Below are positions 1-10,282 of a stretch of DNA of 64,000 nucleotides, one piece after another. The notes beneath the pieces were generated by a model that saw only the letters and a program-made list of their open reading frames with translations, had not been told where the DNA came from and made no database searches. Every line of letters starts with the position of its first letter. Position 1 is the stretch's first letter. This DNA comes from Adiantum capillus-veneris (taxonomy: Eukaryota; Streptophyta; Polypodiopsida; Polypodiales; Pteridaceae), in NCBI GenBank assembly GCA_014529385.2, contig CM043959.1, forward strand, positions 15,444,309-15,508,308. The letters are read 5' to 3'. Made by a program: the position numbers and the translations under genes.

Positions 1-2433
1 TGGAAGATCCATTGTGGGAGGATATTCCTGTATCGTCGGGATCTCCAAGCTTGTGTAAGCTGCATTTGAATCTAGGGTAGACATAATTTCTGGGCTTAAG
101 AGCTTTTGCTTGGTTCAAGTAGACTTAGTCCACTGTGTTCAAGTTCTTTGGTTAGGGAAAAGTCGAAACTATGTCCAAAACCGCAACCGTTTTGTCACAA
201 TTCTCGCAAATTGTCGCTTCTAGACACCCCTGACTTCCGGATGAATTTTGAGGCCTCAAACGATCTTTTTTTCAAAGTTGAACTAAACGGCGGTTGCCAT
301 AGGCAAACATTTAGTTCATGTTTTGCACTAAGATCTGTTGAGCTGCTCTCAGGCTATGTTTTGATATAAAAACTTTTCCGATCCGATACCGTTTGTGAAA
401 GTTATGGCCAAAATAGTGAAATGCAGTTTAGACTGGTCAAAATGAGTCCAAATTCAATTTTGAAAAAATATTTGGGATCTCTGTGACACTGTGAACACTC
501 CTGTATGGTCAAAAGTACAGTTGGACCCTAAAACTGGCCTAGAGACATCCTACGCGTAGTATGTCTATATGCTCAGAATTTAACAAAATTTGGTCCAGAG
601 ACTCCCCTTAAGTCCAGCAACACAATGGTATGCTCAGATTTTACTTTGGACCTAAAATTGGCCTTGAGACATCCTACGCGTAGGATGTCTTTTTGCTCAG
701 AATGACTTGAAATTTTCACCCCAGCTTCTCCTTGATGTGTTGATCACAGTGGTGTGCTCATAGGTTGGTTTGGAGTCCTAAATCAAGCTGGAGACATCCT
801 ACGCGTAGGATGTCTTTTTGCTGTGTTTCAACTCAAAATTGCACTGTAGCTTCCCCTTGATGTGCTAAACTCACAGCTCTTTTTACTTTTTGATTCTGAC
901 ACCTATAGGCTGGTCAAATGATCCAGAATCTGTTCCAAAAGCCTGATGTCTGTCCTCATGAATTCCTAAGTCAAATCAACTCCAAATTGGACCAAATTTG
1001 CCTAGGAGGCTTATCTGAGGCTATATGACAGCATGGTATGGTCACAATAGAATTTTGGTTTCAGAATTATGCCTTAGACATCCTACGCGTAGGATGTCTA
1101 ACTGCTCAGAAAACCCCCAAATTTGAACCAAGGACTCTCCTTAAGGTGTTGATCATTGTGGTATGCTCAGAATTAAAATTGGAGTGCAAAATCACACATA
1201 TGATATCCTATGCGTAGGATGTCTTTTTGGCCTGTTTGACCCCAGACTTGTCCCACAGCTTCCCCTTGATGTCAGTAACCCAGTGGTATGCTTAGATTTT
1301 GGTTTGGATTTCAAAAGTCTGTTCAATCTTCCTTTCAATGACCCAAATGAAATGAAATTGATCACATGCACTCAATACAACATTTAGAACATGCCTTTGG
1401 AGTCATCCTATGGTTTGGTCTCAAAATTAGGCCTTGGACACAATTTGGGTAGGATGTCGGGCAATTCTCGTCTTTTGGATTTGATCTGTCAAAATTTGGT
1501 CAAATTTCCACTTTCCAGGTGAAAATAGGGTAAAACCTACCTTCTAAACACACTGGTAACCTCAGATCTTCAAAAAAATGCCCAGATCACCCTGTAGACA
1601 TCCTACGCGTAAGATGTCTACTGCTGATTTTTTGAGACTGAAGTGTCCCTGATGCTTCCTTATGCTCTCAACAAGTGCAAGTATGCTTCACAATTGCAAA
1701 AACATGCAACAATCACTCAATTTAAGCCTTTTCTGAAATTTTACGTTTTCTGACTCCGCCTTTTGGCTTTTGGTCAACAAAAATAGGGAAAAACACCCAA
1801 GTCAATATGTTACTAGGGTAAAACCTACCCTCTGAACCCACTGGTGCAGTCAGAATTTTCAAATCTGGTCTCTAGAACCCCCTTGAGACATCCTACGCGT
1901 AGGATGTCTGTGTTTACAGAATTGCAGGTTTTCTTCACAGAACCCTTGCAAATGCTCTTTTATATGCACAACATCAATCAGTCATACAAAAATGTCCACA
2001 AAAGCTTGTTTAATGCATTTTTACCCTCAAAAGCACACTTTTCCATGATTTCAAATGCAATCAAGCACTTTAGCAAATAATTCAGTGATGAATAGATCTA
2101 GATCAGAATCGGATCACTTACCTAAAGCTACTCCTACAAATCATATGGAGTTTTGCATCTATGAGTAGAAAAACGCTTCACTACCACACACGGACTAGTA
2201 AACGCTTTTATCACCTCACAAATCACTCGACCACCAACAACTACTCTAATCCACAGATCCTAACTAAACCTATCTAGTCGCAAACCCTCGGCAAGACACA
2301 CGCTTCCTGGCTATCCACTTGATCACGGAATATCCTCTTCCGGATCCACTTGAGAAAAACGCTTTCTTTAGCCGAAACTAAATCAAGCAACCATCACACG
2401 AGTGTTAGTAGGAAACCTACTTAGGTCCTTGTG
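1..2433 (-). mobile_element. Untranslated leader of a minus-strand LTR retrotransposon
   Basis: This stretch lies directly downstream (minus strand) of a primer-binding site at 2434-2451 and an LTR at 2453-3422, so it should be the leader between primer site and gag. No reading frame longer than about 80 codons looks coding on either strand. It is dominated by a degenerate tandem array with a perfect palindrome in each unit, described separately. The gag gene, if it survives, lies left of the window. Orientation is inferred from the primer site. Confidence 0.6.
541..1909. repeat. Tandem ~125-bp repeat, each unit with a 24-bp CGCG-centred palindrome
   Basis: The arm AGACATCCTACG is followed at once by its exact reverse complement, giving a 24-bp perfect palindrome at 667-690, 792-815, 1076-1099 and 1886-1909. 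One-mismatch copies lie at 543-566 and 1596-1619, and weaker copies at 1201-1224 and about 1435-1459. Neighbouring copies are 125-126 bp apart (543, 667, 792; 1076, 1201), and larger gaps are near multiples of that or hold decayed units. Each palindrome sits in a similar context: 'cccttgatgtgttgatcac', a 'tggtatgctcag' block and 'aaattggccttg' before it, and 'ttttgctcag' after it. A half palindrome remains at 2797-2808, inside the LTR. Confidence 0.9.
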
Positions 2434-2451
2434 TCCCCAGCAACGGCGCCA
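2434..2451 (-). promoter_or_regulatory. Primer-binding site for tRNA-Asp
   Basis: The plus strand reads TCCCCAGCAACGGCGCCA. This is the 3' end of plant tRNA-Asp with one mismatch, so the minus strand can pair with it. One base separates it from an LTR edge reading TGTTGGAC on the plus strand. Asp-tRNA priming is typical of Athila/Tat-type Ty3-gypsy elements. It orients the element to the minus strand. Confidence 0.85.
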
Positions 2452-2452
2452 A

Positions 2453-3422
2453 TGTTGGACGGGAAGTCTCACACACCCATGAAGTGCATGCAAACACTAC
2501 CTAGATCAACATAATGTCAATCGAGGACACAGATGACACGATAGGCACACGGAGGAAATCTCTTAATCTTGTCAGGCTGAGACCATCCTACACATACAAC
2601 ACTCTGGAAGGCCAACTAAACCACAATCAAGAACCTCACTGCTCTCAACTACACCACCTAACCTCAACTACGGAAGGTAACTCACCTAATCATGCTAGAT
2701 TCATACGAAACTTAAGGAACACCATCCCCTCACTAGGATACACCTGTCCCTAAGCTTCTACACTCAAAATCCTCACTCTAAACCCATCTGCGGAAAACGC
2801 GTAGGATGACAGAGCTGAAATTTGAAAGTGCCCGAAATTGAAATTTATGAGTACCTATGCATAGCTTACGTCACCACGATTCTATAGACTACTAGCACGC
2901 AGAAAACAGACATCATTTGATACACTTACGGCCACAAATAGCTCGTAGATGCGTCGGCGTGTGTGCTTCGTCTCACGTGGAATGCTTGGCGTTGTCGCAT
3001 ATCTCTCCTCGAGCCTACAGCAATGGTGCAGTCGGATCTCCAATGTGTTGAGCGAGCCGGGAGTAGCGAGAGGATGAAGCTCATGCTCACTCTCTTTCTC
3101 TCTCACACACAGTAGAGGCAGCGCTAAAGTTTGATTATGATAAAAGTCTCCTTTACAAAATGACCTAGGTACCTTATATACTAAGGCTACCTTAGGTTTA
3201 ACCGAAAATGGGGTTGAATGGGTCAAATGGCTTTGTATTTACAATCTGGAAGTGCCATTGCACCCCGGCTTCTGAAACTAGAATAACTACTCATTACAAA
3301 TGACGTTTATAGCCATAATCCGCAGCATTTCATAACTCGCAAAAGATAAGACTTTGGTACGAAACTTGAGTTATGTTGTGTTGTTGACCGAGTGGTCAAA
3401 AAAGGTGCAAAAGAAGGCATCA
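2453..3422 (-). mobile_element. 5' LTR of the minus-strand element
   Basis: The inner edge at 2453 (TGTTGGACGGG on the plus strand) abuts the primer site and is well supported. The outer edge is a guess at 3422, where the plus strand ends GGCATCA, giving TGATGCC as the minus-strand start. A minus-strand TATA box lies about 240 bp inside that edge. No second LTR copy is in the window, so the length cannot be checked. Confidence 0.6.
3173..3180 (-). promoter_or_regulatory. TATA box in the LTR
   Basis: The minus strand reads TATATAAG within GTATATAAGG, in the right place for an LTR U3 promoter. Transcription would start near 3145 and run left. Called by position and motif only. Confidence 0.5.
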
Positions 3423-4366
3423 ACTACTCCAAGCGTAGCTCAAGCGGAGGTATCGGCTGTGGAGGAAGTCAAAGCCGTCCAACCTCAACCACGAGGGGTA
3501 GTCGAATGTGTTTCTAATTCGATAAGGTGAATTTATAATTTTGCATTGTTATACATGATGATCGGTAAGACAAGCGTAGGAATTCCCTTAAATTGTACAA
3601 ATGTGATTATATCACAAGAAACAAGCATATGATTTCATAGAGTGGAGAAAGAATTGTTTGATTTATGGTTACTGTTTGATAAACTCTCCATTTGATATTA
3701 GAAGAGTTAATCATGTTTGAGAAATCACTTAAAAAAAACAATTGTTGAAAGAATATCTTGTTTCTAGATGGAACTCGCGATTAGCAAGGTGATTCTGCGG
3801 TTAGCAGAGAATAAGCTGAGGTTGTCAGCTCTCTTTTTGTCTCTTGCGATTAGCAAGATGCCTTGCGGTTAGCGAGATATTCCCTTGCATTTTGCGGTTA
3901 GCAAAGTAAATCCTTTGCAAAGACTCTATTGGTTAGACAAAGAAAGTCCACGGATAGCAAAAAAATCTTAAGATAAATGACAGATTCATTTTTCTTGAAT
4001 TATAGGACTGTCCTCATTAGACCATGTTTGAGAAAGAATTTTTTTGGTGATGTTTGAAGGGCTGGATGAAAGACCTTGTGCCTAGCATTAAGAAACATCG
4101 TTTATATATGTAAAACAATGTAGTAGTAATTAAAAAAACAAGAAGAACGGATGAGTGTGGTGTGGAAAGTGGGAGACTGGTATCCTAACGGATCCGCGTA
4201 CAGACGTGTGGACCTCATTAGTCGGGTACTTTTCACAAGAGTTCTAGTTAGTTTAGGATAAGTCTCATATCATATTTATGGTTTATGGATGGCGTTCATG
4301 CCTCTTAAACGTGGAGAAAAAGGTATTTTTTATGGATTCTTAAATGTCAATGAGATTTCATCTTGA
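3423..4366. other. Unassigned spacer between two retroelements
   Basis: No gene is recognised. A plus-strand frame open from about 3340 to 3533 crosses the proposed LTR edge and reads like protein sequence (WSKKVQKKA...), but matches nothing I know. The only strong structure is the stem-loop series at 3774-3905. 3990-4366 shows no feature I can support. Confidence 0.4.
3774..3905. repeat. Five small hairpins sharing a GRTTA loop and covarying stems
   Basis: Five copies follow the pattern arm-GRTTA-arm. They are CTCGC/GCAAG (3774-3788), TCTGC/GCAGA (3794-3808), TCTTGC/GCAAGA (3842-3858), CTTGC/GCGAG (3862-3876) and TTTGC/GCAAA (3891-3905). The loop is GATTA or GGTTA throughout. The arms change together, keeping pairing. 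The two non-Watson-Crick cases become G-U wobbles on one strand or the other. Confidence 0.8.
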
Positions 4367-4820
4367 TGTTAGGAAATATCTTTCATTAGAATCCTTGATT
4401 TATTGACCTGGTTTGTGGTCTATGGCCCTTACAACCACAAATATGTGTTGAGATGTCGAGCTCTACAACTTGAGCTGGCATCCACTACGGGTCTTGGCCG
4501 CTTACGGCATTTACTCACTGGCGCGTTGGGTGACCGACACGGAGGATCTCTGCCAGTGATTCTACAGTTGGACTACACTTATAGTGCCAGCCTAGTACGC
4601 TTCTAGCATGTTCACACTTAGTGACCGCATGTACATATGTGACCGCATGTACGCTTCTAGCGTGTTCACACTTAGTGACCGCATGTACATATGTGCTACT
4701 TTTCAGCTTTAGCAATTAGTCATTTTGTACTCTCTTTTCTGTGAGAAGAATAAGAAGCTTTCCATCTCTGTGTATTTTGTGCTTGTCTTCTCTAGCTCTC
4801 TTGCATCCTCATTCTTTACA
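4367..4820 (+). mobile_element. 5' LTR of copia element 1
   Basis: The right edge is fixed by ...TTCTTTACA at 4820, followed at once by a primer-binding site. The left edge at 4367 (TGTTAGGAAATATC) is the best TG start at a sensible length (454 bp), but no second LTR exists to confirm it. It contains a 54-bp tandem duplication. Confidence 0.65.
4595..4697 (+). repeat. 54-bp tandem duplication inside the LTR
   Basis: The block beginning GTACGCTTCTAGC at 4595 recurs at 4649 with almost no change. Each unit also holds the shorter repeat GTGACCGCATGTAC. Duplicated U3 blocks upstream of the transcript start are often enhancer-like in retroelements; that role is inferred. Confidence 0.8.
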
Positions 4821-4832
4821 TGGTATCAGATC
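4821..4832 (+). promoter_or_regulatory. Primer-binding site for initiator-Met tRNA (copia 1)
   Basis: TGGTATCAGATC starts directly after the LTR. It differs from the usual plant copia site TGGTATCAGAGC by one base and sits 252 bp before the gag start. Confidence 0.85.
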
Positions 4833-5072
4833 CTAGTGCAGGCAAGAGAGGCTAAGAGAGCAAGAGCATCACAATCCCTTCGTTTGTTTTTCGTACAAGT
4901 TTCTGAACAGGTCTCCAAAGTGCAGTACACAGAGATTTATTGTACAAGTACAGTGGTTGTATGTACGCTTGATTGTGGACACTCGTTGAGTGTAGAAAGC
5001 GTTACAGGTACCACATAGCAGGTTCAACAGATTTGCAGGTTTTTGCAGACTGCAGCTATTTTGTCTTAGTGC

Positions 5073-5708
5073 TTGAAGATGTCTGACGGTTTCAGTCAGA
5101 TTGTTACTGAGAAGCTTGAGAAAAATAACTACCCTACATGGAAGTTCAGAATAACAAATTTCCTAAAAGGAAAAGGTTACTGGGACTATGTAGAAGGAGA
5201 CAATGAAAAGGAACCAGAGATTCCCGAGGCAAATGCTACAATAGAACAAAGGAAAGCTTTGAGGGACTGGCAACAAGGCCAGAGCAAAGTGATGTATTGG
5301 CTTTCTATGAGCATCACAGATGGCATGATGGGCTATCTACAGGATGCTAAAACCCCCGCCATTGCATGGAAAAACTTAGGCAGAGTGTTCGAGGTGAACA
5401 CCAAGGCCAGGAAGCTTCAACTAAAGTCGGAGCTAAATCAGGTTAAGAGGAACAACCTCTCCATCAATGATTATGCTTTGAAGATCAAGAGTATCATTGA
5501 GGCTCTTGGATCTATTAAAGTCTCAGTGGAAGACGATGACATTGTCCGTGCATGCTTGGATGGTCTAGGAGATGAGTATGTACATTTCAGGTCTTCCATG
5601 AATACAAGAGACGACATCCCCGTGTTCCAAGATTTGATTTCTATGATTATTCTTGAGGAGAAGAACCTTGGTCTTGACACACCTTCTTCTCGTGGCCAAC
5701 AGAGGTAG
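5073..5708 (+). pseudogene. Ty1-copia gag (N-terminal part)
   Basis: Gag forms the virus-like particle that packages the element's RNA in the cytoplasm. The frame opens MKMSDGFSQ and carries the copia gag hallmarks: KLEKNNYPTWKFRITNFLKG near residues 14-33, then the helical UBN2-type region with W at the expected places. It stops after SSRGQQR (residue 211). The Arg/Gly-rich tail and zinc knuckle ECWTCGERGHMSCDCP (CX2CX4HX4C, about 5876-5923) are in the next frame, so a frameshift near 5700 separates the two halves. In intact copia elements these are one polyprotein. The start was chosen because it follows the primer site with no earlier stop-free ATG of this family type. Non-functional as it stands. 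Confidence 0.92.
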
Positions 5709-7871
5709 AGGTAGAGGTCGTGGTCGAGGCCCAAGTGGTTGCAGGGGCCAATTTCAAGAAGGTCAATCAAATCAAAACAATATAGGTGGCAGGGGAAACC
5801 AGTCTCAAGGCAGGGGGAGTCAAAGAGGTTGTGGTGCAGGATCAAGCAGGCAGCAACATACTGCAGATAGCAGAGAATGTTGGACTTGTGGTGAAAGAGG
5901 TCACATGTCATGTGACTGTCCAAAGGGAAAAGCAAGTGGAAAGAGAGAACATGGAAACTATGCATCTACTAGCAGAGATGCAGATGACAACAAAAACGAG
6001 CGCATGTTTGTTATGCAGCATGTAATGAATACAATGACTGCAGAGAATTCCACCCAAGATGATGTTTGGTATGTGGATTCATGTGCCTCTAATCACATGA
6101 CGTCTTGTGGAGAGTGGTTTAGAGATATGCGCAAACCAGATGTGTCAGGCTATGTGCAGACAGGAGACGACACAGCTCACCCCATTGCTCATGTAGGGGA
6201 CATACCTCTAAATACAAAGAGTGGAAAATCAAAGTACTTAGCAGATGTACTTCATGTCCCAAACATTACAAAGAATCTTGTTTCTGTTGGACAAATGGTT
6301 GAGCAGGGGTTGTAGGTTCGTTTCAATCCAAATGGCTGTTATGTAGAAGATTTCCAGAATGGCTGTAAGCTGATCACAGAGAGCAAATGTGTGGGCAAAA
6401 TGTTTCCGCTAAATGTAGACATGCCTGAGGTAAAAGCTGCATTATTTGCACAGGGCACAGGTGTTGTGGATGATGTTGACATTTGGCACAAACGCATTGG
6501 CCATGGCAATGAGCAGAGATTGTGCAGCATGCAATCAAAACAGATTGTAAAAGGTTTGCCCAAATTCAAGGTGGATGGTATGCATAAAGTGTGTGCAGCA
6601 TGCTAGTTTGGAAAACAGTCAAAGGGCTCATTTCCACATGAGCGCAATGTATGTAAAAATCCACTTGAGGTGGTGCACACAGATGTTTGGGGTCCAACCG
6701 ATACTGCAAGTATACATGGTTGCAGGTATTATGTCTCTTTCATTGATGACCATACAAGGAAAGTATGGATCTACTTCATGTGTAACAAAAGTGAAATGTT
6801 TGGTCACTTTCAGGACTTCAAAGTCATGATTTAGAAGGAGACAGATATGCAAATCAAGACATTGAGGTCAGATGGAGGGGGAGAGTACTTCTCCAACGAT
6901 TTTTCAGATTTTCTACGAATGCATGGTATACGCAGGCAGTTTACATGCAGATATACTCCACAGCAGAATGGGGTCGCAGAAAGGAAAAACAGGCACATTG
7001 CAGAGGTTTCATGTGCATTGATGAATGAGAAGAACATGCCTCATCATTTCTGGGCTGAAGCTGTAAATACAGCTGTGTACATTATGAACAGGACACCTAC
7101 AGCTGCGGTGCATGATGTAACACCTGAGGAAAATTTTATAGGTACAAAGCCTGATTTGGTACACTTGAAAGTGTTTGGCTGCATAGCTTACGTGCATGTA
7201 CCAGATGAGTTGCGTAGGAAATTGGATCCTAAAGCAGAGAAATGTATTCTTGTGGGATATTCCCTTGAACAAAAGGGGTACAGGTGCTACAACCCTACTA
7301 CACGAGAATTACGAGTGAGCAGAGATGTAGTCTTTGATGAGATGAGAAGCTGGTACAATAATGCACATGGAACTATTGGGGCTGATGTAAAAGATGATGT
7401 GGTTGTACAAAATGTGAGGCCACAGTCACAGGTTTTGAGTGGACCACAAGAGTCCTCTTCTCGTGGCTCTGTTGAGAAGCCATGGAATGGTAGACTACGT
7501 ACGCAGGTTACTCCACCAGGAGGTAGAGGGAATGTATCACGGAAAGGAAAGGAAAAGGCTGATGAACCTCCCTTTATGGCTGATGCATCATCAGGTTTTT
7601 CACATGTAGACATGGATTTAGATGGTTCTAAACAAAGTATTGATGAGGAATTTGGAATTCCGGCTATCAGGACACCTGGTGTAAGGAAAGTACAAGAAGA
7701 TGCTCGAGGGCAAAGGAGTGACCCAAGACCGCGCAGATCTAACAGAGACAGAAATCCAGTTCAGAAATTGACTTATGATGGGTATCTAGCACATCATCAA
7801 GCCTACATGGCTAAGGTGATGCAGGATGTGGAGCCCACATGTTTTGAGGATGCAGTTGGAAATGTGCATTG
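5653..7871 (+). pseudogene. Ty1-copia gag end, protease and integrase, with three in-frame TAG stops
   Basis: One frame runs from the zinc knuckle through protease and integrase. Protease has WYVDSCASNHMT near 6070-6105, where the family has D-S/T-G-A. GAG-pre-integrase follows (DIWHKRIGHGNEQRL). The integrase catalytic residues are visible as D in VHTDVWGP (about 6680), D in LRSDGGGEY (about 6870) and E in NGVAERKN (about 6975). The C-terminal core-like region includes KVFGCIAYVHVP. Three stops break the frame at 6313-6315, 6604-6606 and 6832-6834, and all three are TAG. The middle one sits where relatives have Gln before FGKQ, so CAG to TAG is the likely change. The frame ends just as reverse transcriptase begins, in another frame. 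Confidence 0.93.
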
Positions 7872-8336
7872 AATGAAGAGATGACTGCATTGGAAGCAAA
7901 CGACACATGGGAGTTGGTGCCATTGCCAAGTGGCAAGAAAGCTATTGGTTGTAAATGGGTGTATAAAACCAAGCATAAGGATGATGGTAACATTGAGCGT
8001 CACAAGGCAAGGCTGGTCGCAAAGGTCTATGCACAGACGTATGGCATAGACTCTGAGGAGACCTTTGCTCCAGTGGCAAAGATGACGACTGTGAGAGATT
8101 TCATAGTAGTGGCCGCATCTAGAGGATGGATTATGCATCAAATGGATGTAAAGAATGCCTTCTTGAATGGTGAGTTGCAAGAGGAAGTGTATATGGATCA
8201 GCCACCTGGTTATGTCGATCCTAGTTACCCAGATTATGTATGCAGACTTCTCAAAGCTTTGTATGGTTTGAAGCAGGGCTCTAGAGCATGGTATGACAGG
8301 ATTGCCAAGTATCTTGTCAGTATTGGTAAAAACTGA
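7869..8336 (+). pseudogene. Ty1-copia reverse transcriptase, truncated
   Basis: The copia reverse transcriptase start is clear: MNEEMTALEANDTWELVPLP, then GCKWVYKTK, ARLVAKVYAQ, ETFAPVAKMTTVR, QMDVKNAFLNGEL (first catalytic Asp), and ALYGLKQGSRAWY. It ends VSIGKN then stop at 8334-8336. The YVDD catalytic box, RNase H, polypurine tract and 3' LTR are all missing, so the element is cut off here and joined to unrelated DNA. The frame is shifted relative to the integrase (overlap ATG-A at 7869). Not functional. Confidence 0.93.
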
Positions 8337-9660
8337 CCATAGCGGCCTATCAGCTCGACCAAATCATATGGGATTTGAACTGTAGCATGCCCTAACATAA
8401 TAGAACCTTTTTATATCATCAGTTGACCATTCGGCAGGGGTCGAGGGGGTCCCCAGTAGAAAAGCTAGGTTTTTGGCAGATGCCAGAATTCTGATCTGAC
8501 TCCACAGACAGCTTGCCTACGAGGTTCATATACAATGTATATGATTGATTTAGTGAAATCAATCAAGCAAAGCCCTCAAAAAGCAGAAAACGGCTCGAAG
8601 GCTACAAAGCGCCGAATTCGACATGCGGGGTCAAACTGACTCCAAATGAGCCAGAATTGGATGAGTTACTTCACGACTATGTTGCGGACAAGTCCAAAGC
8701 CTCAAAATTGACTGGCCAACTCAACAAGCAGTATAGTCATAGAAATCAGAGATTTCAGAGTCGACAAAGCACAAAATGATGACGGCAAGACCAATCTTGA
8801 CCAAATTTAATTTAGGACTTGTTTTAGGTGTATAGAATGTGTTTAGGTCAAAATTTGTAAGTTTTGCAAACAATTTGTGACTGCTGTAAATAATTGCGAT
8901 TATGTATTTTTTCACTATTTTTTCTTGGAAATTGTATCATCACCTCACCTATCATGTGTACACACCTACTACATGCCAAAAATCAAGTATGAGCCAAAAT
9001 GAGCACATATAACTTGGAAAATTGCCAGAAAACGCAAAGAAGTCTTTGCAATCCAATTTTTGGGTTATGGACCACATTTCTTGATTCAAATCACCTCATA
9101 TCTCATACACAGAGTCTATACAATGCCTAGAAACAATTTGTACCAAAAAATGTTGATTTTGGTAGAAAGAGTTAATCGCGATTATTTACTTTCTAGCCAA
9201 AATGAGGGAATTTTGATATTTTGTCATCATACATCCAAAGTACATGATGTGTTAAGCTCACTAGCCAAGTTTGAACCAATTTGGAGCTCAAAATCTCAAA
9301 TTTCCATTCTATCTATTGTTTCAGAGACCTAAAGCCAAAATTTGGTACCATTTTCACCTTATGCATCCAAATAAGCCCATATTTCACTCAGAGCATGTAT
9401 TTGGTATATACTTCAAGCCTGTGATGCCAAGTTTGCAAAATGTTGAAAAAAATACTCATCTGTAAATAATGGTGATTATTTACTTTGGTTGCAAAAAATA
9501 TGTTTGGACTTTACAATTTTGCTCCTTGCATGTTTTTATGCATCTATGCTTGTTCAAAAATTGATTTGAAGCAAATTGGACCAAAATTGTCAGCATTTCA
9601 GACTAAAGGACATTTCAGAGAAAAATCCACTAAATCTGCTAACTTTGACACTCCATTCAC
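8337..9660 (+). repeat. Leader of LTR element U with ~290-bp degenerate repeats
   Basis: No coding frame is convincing. A motif close to TAATCGCGATTATTTAC recurs near 8892, 9171 and 9466, about 280-295 bp apart, with loosely similar flanks (ccaaaattt, caatttgtacc, atgagccaaaatgag). It lies between the copia break at 8336 and the first protein-like frame of U, so it is probably U's untranslated leader. No primer site or 5' LTR was found; the 5' end of U seems lost or unrecognised. Confidence 0.45.
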
Positions 9661-9673
9661 TGCACACAGACTT

Positions 9674-10273
9674 CCCATGGAAGGAATGACAATGAGGGCA
9701 AGGGACAGGAAAATAGAAGGTACTTTCACCAAACAAACCGCCGTAGCCGCCTTTGCAGACCTAATTCACAAGCAGGTGGAAGAGCCATCCAGGTTATACC
9801 ACCAGCATTTCCACTTTCTGGCTAAAAGGCCACCAAGGTATACCACACCAAATCATGCGATTGCAACCACTTTCACGTAAGAGAGCACAAAGAGAGGAAA
9901 TGAAGAGAAAAGCCGTGGCAGCACACCAAGAAGAGCCCGTGCAAAAGCAAGCCCAGTTTGAAAGAGAAAAACATGCATACCAACGCAACCGACAAGCACA
10001 AGGAACGGGCCCGGAAAATGGATGCTTAGTGGACTTAAGGGACCAAGGACCAAGCATCACACCAGGAAAGAGGCTGAAGAATCCGTTGAAGCACTGGAAC
10101 GTATGTACCAGGAAGCAGAAGCTTTAAAGCTGAAGGAGGATGAAGAAGCGGCAAGGAAGGCAAAAGAGGAAGAAGAACAAAAGAGAGCAGAGGAGACCAC
10201 TGCACAAGGAGAAGCACAACATGCCCAAGGTGATGTGTCTCCCCGTATCTCTTCTCCTATCTCTGAACACTAA
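9674..10273 (+). pseudogene. Element U protein, N-terminal part, frameshifted
   Basis: Not recognised. The first frame reads MEGMTMRARDRKIEGTFTKQ then a basic stretch and stops near 9880. After two frame changes it continues from about 10022 as a highly charged coiled-coil-like segment (RKEAEESVEALERMYQEAEA, then a Lys/Glu/Ala run), stopping at 10273 nine bases before the next frame. Composition is Glu/Lys/Gln-rich, unlike copia or gypsy gag. No membrane segment or signal peptide is seen. Treated as one broken gene with the following three entries because the frames abut and share character. Confidence 0.5.
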
Positions 10274-10282
10274 GATCAACCC

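Noticed and set aside
541-1909. CRISPR array
   Set aside because: Palindromic repeats are spaced by related, not unique, sequence of ~100 bp, without cas genes, in plant nuclear DNA.
2434-2451. tRNA-Asp gene
   Set aside because: Only the 3' end of the tRNA is present, next to an LTR edge. It is a primer-binding site.
2882-3226. 114-codon minus-strand frame
   Set aside because: It lies wholly inside an LTR around its TATA box, has no family resemblance, and is best explained as LTR sequence.
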